From Viridibacterium sp035456105 (GTDB lineage: Bacteria > Pseudomonadota > Gammaproteobacteria > Burkholderiales > Rhodocyclaceae), in NCBI GenBank assembly GCA_035456105.1, contig DATIDV010000048.1:124001-188000 (forward strand): a DNA stretch of 64,000 nucleotides. The letters are read 5' to 3'. Made by a program: the position numbers and the translations under genes. Shown in pieces: positions 24,659 to 31,919 of the stretch. Below the pieces are notes generated by a model that was not told where the DNA came from, searched no databases, and saw only the letters and a list, made by a program, of their open reading frames with translations. Within the stretch, counting starts at the first letter, position 1. Each line of letters begins with the position of its first letter.

Positions 24659-26344
24659 ATGTACAAATACGACGAATATGACCAACGCATCGTGCGCGAA
24701 CGTGCCGCACAGTATCGCGACCAGACACGCCGCTACCTCGCGGGCGAGCTGACGGACGACGAGTTCCGTCCGCTGCGTCTGCAGAACGGCCTCTATATCC
24801 AGCGCCATGCACCGATGCTGCGCGTGGCGATTCCCTACGGCCTGCTCGGCTCGCACCAGTTGCGCAAGCTGGCGCATATCGCACGCGAGTACGACCGCAA
24901 CTACGCGCACTTTTCGACGCGCCAGAATTGCCAGTACAACTGGCCGGAACTGACACGTGTGCCGGACATTCTCGATGAGCTGGCCAGCGTGGAAATGCAC
25001 GCCATCCAGACCTCGGGCAACTGCATCCGCAACATCACGACCGACCAGTTCGCCGGCGTCGCGCCGGATGAAGTGGTCGACCCGCGCCCGATGGCGGAAA
25101 TCCTGCGCCAGTGGAGCACTTTCCATCCGGAGTTCGCGCTGCTGCCGCGCAAGTTCAAGATCGCCGTCAGCGGTACGACCAACGACCGCGCCGTCGTGCA
25201 GATGCATGACATCGGCCTGGAGTTCTATCGCGGTGCGGCGAATGAGTTGCTGATCAAGGTCTGGGTCGGTGGTGGCCTCGGCCGCACGCCGATCCTTGGC
25301 GAAGTGATCCAGGAAGCGCTGCCCTGGCAACACGCCATCTCGTACTGCGAAGCCATCATCCGCACCTACAACCGCTGGGGCCGTCGCGACAACTCGTACA
25401 AGGCGCGCATCAAGATTCTCGTGAAGGCGCTGGGCATTGAGGAATTCCGCAAGCAGGTCGATGCGGAGTGGGTACATCACAAGGACGGCCCGAACACCAT
25501 CACGCAAGCTGAGCTGGATCGCGTGGCCAAGCATTTCGACGCGCCTGCCTACGAAACGCTGAGTGACAGCAACGCGACCTTCGACGACAAGCGGGCGACC
25601 GACAAGGCCTTCAGCAACTGGGTGAAGCGCTGCGTGCATGCGCACAAGGTGCCGGGCTATCGCGCCGTCACGTTGTCGCTCAAGCCGACCGGCATTGCAC
25701 CGGGCGATGCGACCTCGGAACAGATGGACATCGTCGCCAACTTCGCCGACCAGTACAGCTTTAGCGAAGTACGCGTGTCGCACGAGCAGAACCTGATTCT
25801 TGCCGACGTGAAGCTGGGCGATCTGTACGCGCTGTGGAAGACGGCCAAGGCGGCCGGTCTGGCGACGCCGAACATCGGTCTCATTACCGACATCATCTGC
25901 TGCCCGGGCGGCGATTTCTGCTCGCTGGCAAATGCACCGAGTATTCCGATTGCATTGTCGGTGCAGCAGCAGTTCGATGATCTGGATTACCAGCACGACA
26001 TAGGCGAGATCGAGATCAATATTTCTGGCTGCATGAATGCTTGCGGTCACCACCATGTCGGCCACATCGGCGTGCTTGGCGTCGATAAGGATGGTTCGGA
26101 GTGGTACCAGGTGAGCATTGGGGGTAAGCAGGGTAATGATGCAAGCCTTGGCTCCGTGATCGGCCCGTCCTTCGCCGCGGCCGAAGTGGCTGGCGTGGTG
26201 CAACGCCTGATCGATGTCTATCTCGAAAACCGCACGCCGGAAGAGCGTTTCATCGACACGGTGCGTCGCCTCGGTGTGGCGCCGTTCAAGACGCGTGTCT
26301 ATGCAGACCGTCAGCCCGGCAAGAAGGAAGTTGCAAATGTCTAA
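24659..26344 (+). CDS. cysI: Assimilatory sulfite reductase hemoprotein (nitrite/sulfite reductase family)
   Basis: 561-residue cytosolic enzyme reducing sulfite to sulfide with coupled siroheme and [4Fe-4S]. Cluster ligands are visible as DIICCPGGDFCSLANA (about residues 411-426) and ISGCMNACGHHHVGH (about 454-468). Siroheme-binding basic residues occur in FSTRQNCQYNWPEL and in TSGNCIRNITTDQFAG. No flavoprotein CysJ gene lies nearby, so electrons probably come from ferredoxin or another donor (inference). It overlaps the DUF934 gene by eight bases and heads the reduction genes. Confidence 0.94.
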   Translation: MYKYDEYDQRIVRERAAQYRDQTRRYLAGELTDDEFRPLRLQNGLYIQRHAPMLRVAIPYGLLGSHQLRKLAHIAREYDRNYAHFSTRQNCQYNWPELTRVPDILDELASVEMHAIQTSGNCIRNITTDQFAGVAPDEVVDPRPMAEILRQWSTFHPEFALLPRKFKIAVSGTTNDRAVVQMHDIGLEFYRGAANELLIKVWVGGGLGRTPILGEVIQEALPWQHAISYCEAIIRTYNRWGRRDNSYKARIKILVKALGIEEFRKQVDAEWVHHKDGPNTITQAELDRVAKHFDAPAYETLSDSNATFDDKRATDKAFSNWVKRCVHAHKVPGYRAVTLSLKPTGIAPGDATSEQMDIVANFADQYSFSEVRVSHEQNLILADVKLGDLYALWKTAKAAGLATPNIGLITDIICCPGGDFCSLANAPSIPIALSVQQQFDDLDYQHDIGEIEINISGCMNACGHHHVGHIGVLGVDKDGSEWYQVSIGGKQGNDASLGSVIGPSFAAAEVAGVVQRLIDVYLENRTPEERFIDTVRRLGVAPFKTRVYADRQPGKKEVANV

Positions 26345-26951
26345 GTTGATCAAGAACGTGGACGGCGCTGCGCAGATCGTCAGCGACGACGCATGGCAAA
26401 TCGTGCGTCTGCCCGCCGTGCAGGAAGAAGTAAAGAAGCAGGCCGGCAAGGTCGTGCTGTTCAAGCTGACCAATGCCGAGAGCGCGACGGCCGAGCAGAT
26501 CGCCGACACACAAGTGCCTGCCGGCAAGGTTGTGTTGCCGCTGTCCGTCTGGCTGGCGCGCAAGGCTGAATTCGCTGCGCGCGTGGTCGCCGGTGAAGTC
26601 GGCGTGTGGCTGGAATCGTATGAACTGGTAGAAACGCTGGTCGCAGATCAGGCCGATCTGAACGTGTTCCCGGTGATAGGTGTGTTTGTCGAACGTCATG
26701 CGGACGGCCGCGTGTTTTCGACAGCCGCATTGTTGCGTACGCGCTTCGGTTTCCGCAACGAGCTGCGTGCCTTCGGCGACGTGCTGCGTGATCAGTTGTT
26801 CTTCCTCAATCGTTGTGGTTTTTCGGCTTTTGCAATTCGCGCTGATCGCTCGACGGAAGAGGCGTTGGCTTCGCTGAAGGATTTCAGCGAGCCGTATCAG
26901 GCCGCCGTGGTGGTCGATCAACCGCTGTGGCGTCGTCACGCACGCGTCTGA
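26337..26951 (+). CDS. DUF934 family protein, sulfite reduction accessory
   Basis: 204 residues, DUF934 family. Starts ATG 26337 inside the last codons of cysI (ATGTCTAA overlap), giving MSKLIKNVDGAAQ. Family features include the QVPAGKVVLPLSVWLARKAE segment, the FPVIGVFVERHADGRVFSTA strand-loop, and LRTRFGFRNELRAFGDVLRDQLFFLNRCGF. The family is found almost only between cysI and cysH in proteobacteria, so a partner role for sulfite reductase is generally assumed; the biochemistry is not known. A Cys near the end of the LNRCGF motif is conserved here. Confidence 0.9.
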   Translation: MSKLIKNVDGAAQIVSDDAWQIVRLPAVQEEVKKQAGKVVLFKLTNAESATAEQIADTQVPAGKVVLPLSVWLARKAEFAARVVAGEVGVWLESYELVETLVADQADLNVFPVIGVFVERHADGRVFSTAALLRTRFGFRNELRAFGDVLRDQLFFLNRCGFSAFAIRADRSTEEALASLKDFSEPYQAAVVVDQPLWRRHARV

Positions 26952-26963
26952 CGGAAGACAATC

Positions 26964-27731
26964 GTGGAGCAAACCGTTTCCTTCCTGAAGCCTCGCGCAA
27001 CGAATCCGGCAACGAACCCGCAGCTGACGGATGCACTGCGCATGAGCGTTGCGGTGAAGCGCGCCAATGCGCTTGAGTTGCTGCACGCGATCAGTGATCA
27101 GCACGATGCTGCCCATGGTTTCGTGACCTTCGCTAACAGCTTCGGCGCTGAAGACATGGTGCTCACCGACATCATTCTCAGCGAGCAATTGCCGATCGAG
27201 ATTTTCTCGCTCGACACGGGCCGTCTGCCTGCCGAGACCTACACGCTGATGGGCGAGGTGGAGCAGAAGTACGATACGCGCCTCAAGGTGTTTTTTCCCG
27301 AGAGCGGCGCAGTGGAAACCTATGTGCGCACCGAGGGCATCAACGCTTTCTACAACTCCGTCGAATTGCGCAAGGCCTGCTGCGGTATCCGCAAGGTTGA
27401 GCCGTTGCGTCGCGCACTGGGCGGCAAGAAGGCCTGGATTACCGGCCTGCGCGCTGCGCAGAGCACGACACGCACCGATCTGCCGGTGCGTGAGTACGAC
27501 GCAGGCAATGGCCTCGAAAAATACAACCCGCTGGCCGACTGGAGCGAGCAGGAAGTATGGGCTTACATCCGCATCCACGGCGTGCCCTACAACGCGCTGC
27601 ACGACCAGTTCTATCCAAGCATCGGCTGCGCGCCATGCACGCGCTCCATCGCTGTCGGTGAAGACGTGCGTGCGGGGCGCTGGTGGTGGGAAAACCCGGA
27701 CAGCAAGGAGTGCGGGCTTCACGTCAAGTGA
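26964..27731 (+). CDS. cysH: Adenylyl-sulfate (APS/PAPS) reductase
   Basis: 255-residue thioredoxin-dependent enzyme reducing activated sulfate to sulfite. The PP-loop fold is shown by FVTFANSFGAEDMVLTDI. The pairs KACCGIRKVEPLRRAL (about residues 136-151) and GCAPCTRSI (about 221-229) supply the four Cys of a [4Fe-4S] cluster, typical of APS-type rather than E. coli PAPS-type enzymes. The catalytic tail ECGLHVK is complete. Start GTG 26964, 12 bases after DUF934. The absence of cysC in the operon fits use of APS. A second copy of the last 12 residues occurs just downstream (27775-27816). Confidence 0.95.
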   Translation: MEQTVSFLKPRATNPATNPQLTDALRMSVAVKRANALELLHAISDQHDAAHGFVTFANSFGAEDMVLTDIILSEQLPIEIFSLDTGRLPAETYTLMGEVEQKYDTRLKVFFPESGAVETYVRTEGINAFYNSVELRKACCGIRKVEPLRRALGGKKAWITGLRAAQSTTRTDLPVREYDAGNGLEKYNPLADWSEQEVWAYIRIHGVPYNALHDQFYPSIGCAPCTRSIAVGEDVRAGRWWWENPDSKECGLHVK

Positions 27732-27774
27732 AGCTGAACGAGTTTTTGGGCTTGCCGGGTTTCGGCGTAGCCAA

Positions 27775-27816
27775 AACCCGGATTCGAAGGAATGCGGATT
27801 GCATGTAAAGAAGTAG
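27775..27816 (+). pseudogene. Fossil 3' end of a second cysH
   Basis: Reads NPDSKECGLHVK-K-stop, identical in its first 12 residues to the C terminus of the intact cysH (27693-27728). The DNA differs at 7 of 12 codons, all synonymous (26 of 36 bases identical). The 43 bases between the copies show no cysH similarity. It has no start and cannot make a protein; it is best read as the leftover tail of an older or replaced cysH. Confidence 0.85.
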
Positions 27817-27864
27817 ACGGAAGTAACCCGTGTCGCGGGACGCGACGCTGCTGATGAAACAAAA

Positions 27865-28800
27865 ATGACAACTCTGACCAAACAAACCCTGTCTCACCTC
27901 GATTGGCTCGAAGCCGAGGCCATTCACATCATGCGTGAAGTGGCCGGCCAGTGCGAACGCCCTGTGTTGCTGTTCTCCGGCGGCAAGGATTCCGTGTGCA
28001 TGTTGCGCGTTGCGGAGAAGGCTTTCCGTCCCGGCAAGTTCCCGTTCCCGCTGTTGCACATCGACACCGGCCATAACTATCAGGAAGTCATCGCCTTCCG
28101 CGACAAGCGCGCGGCAGAGTTGGGTGAGCGCCTGATCGTGCGCTCGGTCGAGGACTCGATGAAGCGTGGCACCGTGGTGCTGAAGTCTGCTGATGAGTCA
28201 CGCAACAAGCATCAGTCGGTGACCCTGCTCGAAGCACTCGCCGAATTCGAGTTCGACTGCGCCATTGGTGGTGCACGTCGAGATGAAGAGAAGGCACGCG
28301 CCAAGGAACGCGTGATGAGTTTCCGCGACGAATTCGGTCAGTGGGATCCGAAGAATCAGCGTCCCGAGTTGTGGAATCTGTACAACGCCCGCACGCACAA
28401 GGGCGAGAACATCCGCGCCTTCCCGATCAGCAACTGGACCGAGATGGATGTGTGGCAATACATCGAGCGCGAGAAGCTCGAATTGCCAAGTATCTACTTC
28501 ACTCACACGCGCCAGGTGGTGATGCGCGGCGGCTCGATCGTGCCGGCGAATGTTCCGCTGGCGAGTGGCGAAGTCCTCAACGCGCCGAAGGCAGGCGAGG
28601 CCATCATTGATCTGCAGGTGCGCTTCCGTACCGTCGGCGACATCACCTGTACCGCGCCGGTGGAGTCCGATGCCAGCAGTGTTGCCGACATTGTGCTGGA
28701 AACGGCAACGACGACGATTACGGAGCGTGGCGCTACGCGTCTTGACGATCAGACGTCAGACGCTTCGATGGAACAGCGCAAGAAGGAAGGTTATTTCTGA
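27865..28800 (+). CDS. cysD: Sulfate adenylyltransferase subunit 2
   Basis: 311-residue small subunit of ATP sulfurylase, forming APS from sulfate and ATP. The PP-loop SGGKDSVCMLRVAEKAF (SGGKDS at 38-43) binds ATP. Further family segments are PLLHIDTGHNYQEVIAFRD, GGARRDEEKARAKERVMS and the C terminus TTTITERGATRLDDQ. It is coupled to cysN, whose ATG uses the last base of the cysD stop codon (TGATG). Confidence 0.97.
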   Translation: MTTLTKQTLSHLDWLEAEAIHIMREVAGQCERPVLLFSGGKDSVCMLRVAEKAFRPGKFPFPLLHIDTGHNYQEVIAFRDKRAAELGERLIVRSVEDSMKRGTVVLKSADESRNKHQSVTLLEALAEFEFDCAIGGARRDEEKARAKERVMSFRDEFGQWDPKNQRPELWNLYNARTHKGENIRAFPISNWTEMDVWQYIEREKLELPSIYFTHTRQVVMRGGSIVPANVPLASGEVLNAPKAGEAIIDLQVRFRTVGDITCTAPVESDASSVADIVLETATTTITERGATRLDDQTSDASMEQRKKEGYF

Positions 28801-30086
28801 TGTCCGCACACGAGAATATTCCAGACAACGGCCTGCTGCGCTTCATGACCTGCGGCAGCGTGGATGATGGCAAGAGCACGCTGATCGGTCGCCTGCTGTT
28901 CGATACCAAGACCATCCTCGCCGACACGCTGACGCAGATCGAGAAAACCTCGAAGAAGCGCGGCATGGAAGCGGTGGACCTGTCGCTCCTGACCGATGGC
29001 TTGCAGGCCGAACGCGAGCAAGGCATCACCATCGATGTGGCCTATCGCTACTTCTCGACCGGCTCGCGCAAGTACATCATTGCCGATGCGCCGGGCCACG
29101 AGCAGTACACGCGCAATATGGTCACAGCCGCATCAACGGCCAACCTCGCGATCATCCTCGTCGACGCGCGCAAGGGCGTGCTGACGCAGACGCGTCGTCA
29201 TAGTTACCTCGCGCATCTGGTCGGCATTCCGCATCGCGTCGTCGCCATCAACAAGATGGACTTGGTTGATTACAGCCAGGAAACCTACGATCGCATCTGC
29301 GGCGAGTACCGGGCGTTTGCGGAGAAGATGGGCCTGATCCCGGAAGGCGGCGATCTGCGCTTTATTCCGATGTCGGCGCTCAATGGCGACAACATCGTCG
29401 ATCGCAGCGATGCGATGTCCTGGTATCAGGGCCCGACCCTGCTCGACGTGCTCGAAGCCGCGCCTGCCGCACATACCGAGCACGACGAACCCTTCCGCTT
29501 CCCGGTGCAGTTCGTGTGTCGTCCGCAGGATTCGGCCAACCCGGAGTTGCACGACTATCGCGGCTTCATGGGCCGCGTCGAGTCGGGTTCGATCAAGGCG
29601 GGTGACGAAGTCACGGCGCTGCCGTCCGGCCGCACCAGCCGCGTCAAGGCTGTGCATCTGGGTGGTGAAGCGATTGAGGAGGGCGTGACCGAGCAGTCCG
29701 TCACCTTGTTGCTTGAGGACGAAGTCGACATCTCGCGTGGCGACATGATCGTCAAGACCAGTGAAGTGCCGGAAGCGCGCAAGGAAGTGGATGCGATGCT
29801 GTGCTGGCTGTCGGAGACACCGCTGTCACCGTCGCGCACCTACGCGATCCGCCACACGACGCGTACCAGCAAGGCCAAGCTCAACAGCATCGCGTATCGC
29901 GTGGATGTGAATTCGCTTGAGCATGCTGATGCAACGCAGCTGGCGATGAATGACATCGCGCGCGTCAATCTCAAGCTGGCCTTGCCGGTATTCGCAGATG
30001 CCTATACGCAGAATCGTGCGACGGGCGCTTTTATCGTGATCGACGAATCGACCAACAACACCGTTGGCGCGGGCATGATCCTTTGA
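28800..30086 (+). CDS. cysN: Sulfate adenylyltransferase subunit 1 (GTPase)
   Basis: 428-residue elongation-factor-like GTPase that drives CysD-catalysed sulfate activation. G1 is CGSVDDGKSTLIGRLL (about residues 18-33), G3 is DAPGHEQYTRNM, and G4 is NKMD in VVAINKMDLVDY. EF-Tu-like beta-barrel domains follow from about residue 225. It is not fused to an APS kinase (CysC), consistent with direct APS reduction by CysH. It ends the operon and a terminator follows. Confidence 0.97.
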   Translation: MSAHENIPDNGLLRFMTCGSVDDGKSTLIGRLLFDTKTILADTLTQIEKTSKKRGMEAVDLSLLTDGLQAEREQGITIDVAYRYFSTGSRKYIIADAPGHEQYTRNMVTAASTANLAIILVDARKGVLTQTRRHSYLAHLVGIPHRVVAINKMDLVDYSQETYDRICGEYRAFAEKMGLIPEGGDLRFIPMSALNGDNIVDRSDAMSWYQGPTLLDVLEAAPAAHTEHDEPFRFPVQFVCRPQDSANPELHDYRGFMGRVESGSIKAGDEVTALPSGRTSRVKAVHLGGEAIEEGVTEQSVTLLLEDEVDISRGDMIVKTSEVPEARKEVDAMLCWLSETPLSPSRTYAIRHTTRTSKAKLNSIAYRVDVNSLEHADATQLAMNDIARVNLKLALPVFADAYTQNRATGAFIVIDESTNNTVGAGMIL

Positions 30087-30103
30087 TCGGCTAATGCATT
30101 GCG

Positions 30104-30152
30104 AAAGGCCCGTTGCTGGCTGCTTCATGCGCCTGCAACGGGCCTTTGGTTT
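30104..30152 (+). terminator. Rho-independent terminator of the cys operon
   Basis: AAAGGCCCGTTGC (30104-30116) pairs with GCAACGGGCCTTT (30134-30146), a perfect 13-base stem with a 17-base loop, followed by GGTTTATA. It lies 17 bases after the cysN stop. Confidence 0.88.
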
Positions 30153-30262
30153 ATAGTGCATGCCGCTTTGTAACGCTTTTTGAATCCTCCTGCGCCGAAA
30201 TGCGCAACCTGATCCGGACGTGTTCTGATGAACGCGTCCTGAAATACCAACCAAGGAAAACC

Positions 30263-30979
30263 ATGAAAAAGACTTTCATTGCCGTGGTCTGCGCACTGAG
30301 CGCGGTTGCCAGCTCTGCTGCAGACATGACCGAAGACCAGAAGACGGTCTATGCCATCGGTGCCATCATCGGCAAGCAAGTGTCGGTGTTCAACCTGTCG
30401 CCTGCCGAACTGGAACTGGTCAAGAAAGGTCTGACCGATTCGACCAATGGCAAGCCAGCCGTTGAACTCGAAACCTACGGCCCGAAGGTGCAGGAACTGG
30501 CGCAGAAGCGCATGGCCGCCGCAGGTGCCAAGCAGGCTGCAGCGGGCAAGACTTACCTCGACAAGGCAGCCAAGGAAACTGGCGCAGTGAAGACGCCTTC
30601 TGGCCTGATCTTCATCTCGCTCAAGGACGGTACGGGCGCTAGCCCGACGGTCAACGACACGGTCAAGGTTCACTACCGCGGCACGCTGATCGACGGCACC
30701 GAGTTCGATAGCTCCTACAAGCGTGGCGAGCCGATCGAATTTCCGCTCAATGGCGTGATCAAGTGCTGGGGCGAAGGCGTGGCGAAGATGAAGGTGGGCG
30801 GCAAGGCTCGCCTGGTTTGCCCGTCGGCCATCGCTTACGGCGAGCAGGGCGCAGGTGGTGCGATTCCGCCTAATGCCACGCTGAACTTCGAAGTCGAACT
30901 GCTCGGCATCAAGCCACCCGCACCGGCGCCAGCTGCTGCACCAGCGGCCCCAGCAGCACCAGCACCTGCAAAGAAATAA
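30263..30979 (+). CDS. FKBP-type peptidyl-prolyl cis-trans isomerase, exported
   Basis: 238 residues. A Sec signal peptide (MKKTFIAVVCALSAVASSAA, cleavage after about residue 20) places it in the periplasm. An FkpA/Mip-like N-terminal helical domain (about 22-110) precedes the FKBP domain (about 125-215). FKBP motifs are VKVHYRGTLIDGTEFDSSY, PIEFPLNGVIKCWGEGVAKM and ARLVCPSAIAYGEQGAGGAI. It folds outer-membrane or periplasmic clients by catalysing proline isomerisation. The C terminus is a Pro/Ala-rich tail of about 23 residues ending APAKK. ATG 30263 is preferred over the long upstream frame because of the signal peptide. It is a single gene with its own terminator. Confidence 0.94.
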   Translation: MKKTFIAVVCALSAVASSAADMTEDQKTVYAIGAIIGKQVSVFNLSPAELELVKKGLTDSTNGKPAVELETYGPKVQELAQKRMAAAGAKQAAAGKTYLDKAAKETGAVKTPSGLIFISLKDGTGASPTVNDTVKVHYRGTLIDGTEFDSSYKRGEPIEFPLNGVIKCWGEGVAKMKVGGKARLVCPSAIAYGEQGAGGAIPPNATLNFEVELLGIKPPAPAPAAAPAAPAAPAPAKK

Positions 30980-30998
30980 TCGCGTTTTCAATGGCGAT

Positions 30999-31030
30999 GC
31001 AAAAGGCCACCGCATGCGGTGGCCTTTTGC
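30999..31030. terminator. Bidirectional terminator between FKBP gene and the convergent gene
   Basis: A perfect 32-base palindrome: GCAAAAGGCCACCGC, ATGCGG centre, then the mirror ending GGCCTTTTGC followed by TTTTG. It lies 19 bases after the FKBP stop and 24 bases before the 3' end of the minus-strand gene, so it can serve both. Confidence 0.85.
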
Positions 31031-31054
31031 TTTTGTGCGCCACTGAAACAGGGC

Positions 31055-31621
31055 TCACACGTGGTGATGGCGCGTGCCGTTCTTGAGCGTCGGATGGCGC
31101 GTGTGAAAATCGATCCACACTACGTCAGCGTTGGTAGGGGCGGTGGCGAATTGGCGGTCATCCGCGATGCGGGCTGCGACGAACAGGCGGCCGAGCATGA
31201 CTTGTCGCCATGCCTCTCCACCGCACAGCGCGTAGAACTCGGTCTTGTCGAGCTGAGCCACCTGTAGCAGCGGGATGGCTTTACGCGGCGGCAAAGCGAC
31301 GATTGCTGCCAGTGTCAGCCGGTTGAAAACCTGCGTGTCCAGCGCGGCGTAGAAGGCGCGCGTCTGGTCTTCGTTGACCGAGCGGTGGTCGCGAAACCAG
31401 CCTTCCCGTTGCATCAACAGACGATCCGTTTCGGGCTTGGATAGCCAGTAGAGATTCCATGCCTGCGTATCGCCGTGCTCCTGCATGACGCGGAGCACGC
31501 AGTGTTGCGTGCCGGGAATAATGTAATGCTCCGGGGTCAGCGGAGCGTACATCGTGATGCCGTGCCAGGTTGTCATGCTCACCGATACCCACTTGTGATC
31601 GGCGCGAAATGCGCCGTACAT
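31055..31621 (-). CDS. Protein of unknown function downstream of feo genes
   Basis: 188 residues, not recognised. No signal peptide and no clear membrane helix; composition is that of a soluble protein rich in Trp, His and Arg. Distinct segments are TMYAPLTPEHYIIPGTQHCV, NLYWLSKPETDRLLMQREGW and LLQVAQLDKTEFYALCGGEAW, and the C terminus is basic and His-rich (ending RHHHV). It follows the small Cys-rich feo-linked gene by 43 bases on the same strand, so it may be in the iron operon (inference). ATG 31621 is used; ATG 31576 (MTTWHGITMYAP) is an equally good start. Confidence 0.7.
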   Translation of the reverse strand: MYGAFRADHKWVSVSMTTWHGITMYAPLTPEHYIIPGTQHCVLRVMQEHGDTQAWNLYWLSKPETDRLLMQREGWFRDHRSVNEDQTRAFYAALDTQVFNRLTLAAIVALPPRKAIPLLQVAQLDKTEFYALCGGEAWRQVMLGRLFVAARIADDRQFATAPTNADVVWIDFHTRHPTLKNGTRHHHV

Positions 31622-31664
31622 GGATCTTTATCGGACGTTATGGGGGCGAGCTTGAGTCGTAGCG

Positions 31665-31919
31665 CTATGGCTGGCGCGGGTGGAGATGCACAGTTTGTTG
31701 CGTTGCGGGGGCCGACGCCTGTCCGCAATTGCCGCAGCCGCTGCCGCAACTGCCGCTTTTGCCCGCATCTCCGCTGTCATGGCAACTCGTGCCAGCACGC
31801 ATGCCAGTGATGCGCATCCAGAGCGTCGGTGCCTGTTTGCGCAGCACGGCGATCGCCGCCAGCAGCACGATCAGGCCGACGATCAAGGGCTCGAGCACTG
31901 CGTAGAGTTGCGGGCTCAT
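31665..31919 (-). CDS. Small Cys/Gly-rich membrane protein coupled to feoB
   Basis: 84 residues. One transmembrane helix near the N terminus (LEPLIVGLIVLLAAIAVL, about 8-26), then a basic stretch and a Cys-rich tail SCHDSGDAGKSGSCGSGCGN followed by CGQ, which could bind iron or an Fe-S cluster. Its ATG at 31919 overlaps the feoB stop as ATGA. Small Cys-rich proteins encoded right after feoB occur in several lineages (FeoB-associated families, DUF6587-type in proteobacteria), and this is my best placement; the role is unproven. It is easily missed because the same frame is open across feoB. Confidence 0.78.
   Translation of the reverse strand: MSPQLYAVLEPLIVGLIVLLAAIAVLRKQAPTLWMRITGMRAGTSCHDSGDAGKSGSCGSGCGNCGQASAPATQQTVHLHPRQP

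Noticed and set aside
24626..26563. 645-codon minus-strand frame opposite cysI
   Set aside because: Shadow frame of a well-supported gene; no motif, low-information composition.
26286..27881. 531-codon minus-strand frame opposite DUF934 and cysH
   Set aside because: Covers two certain genes on the other strand and has no recognisable domain.
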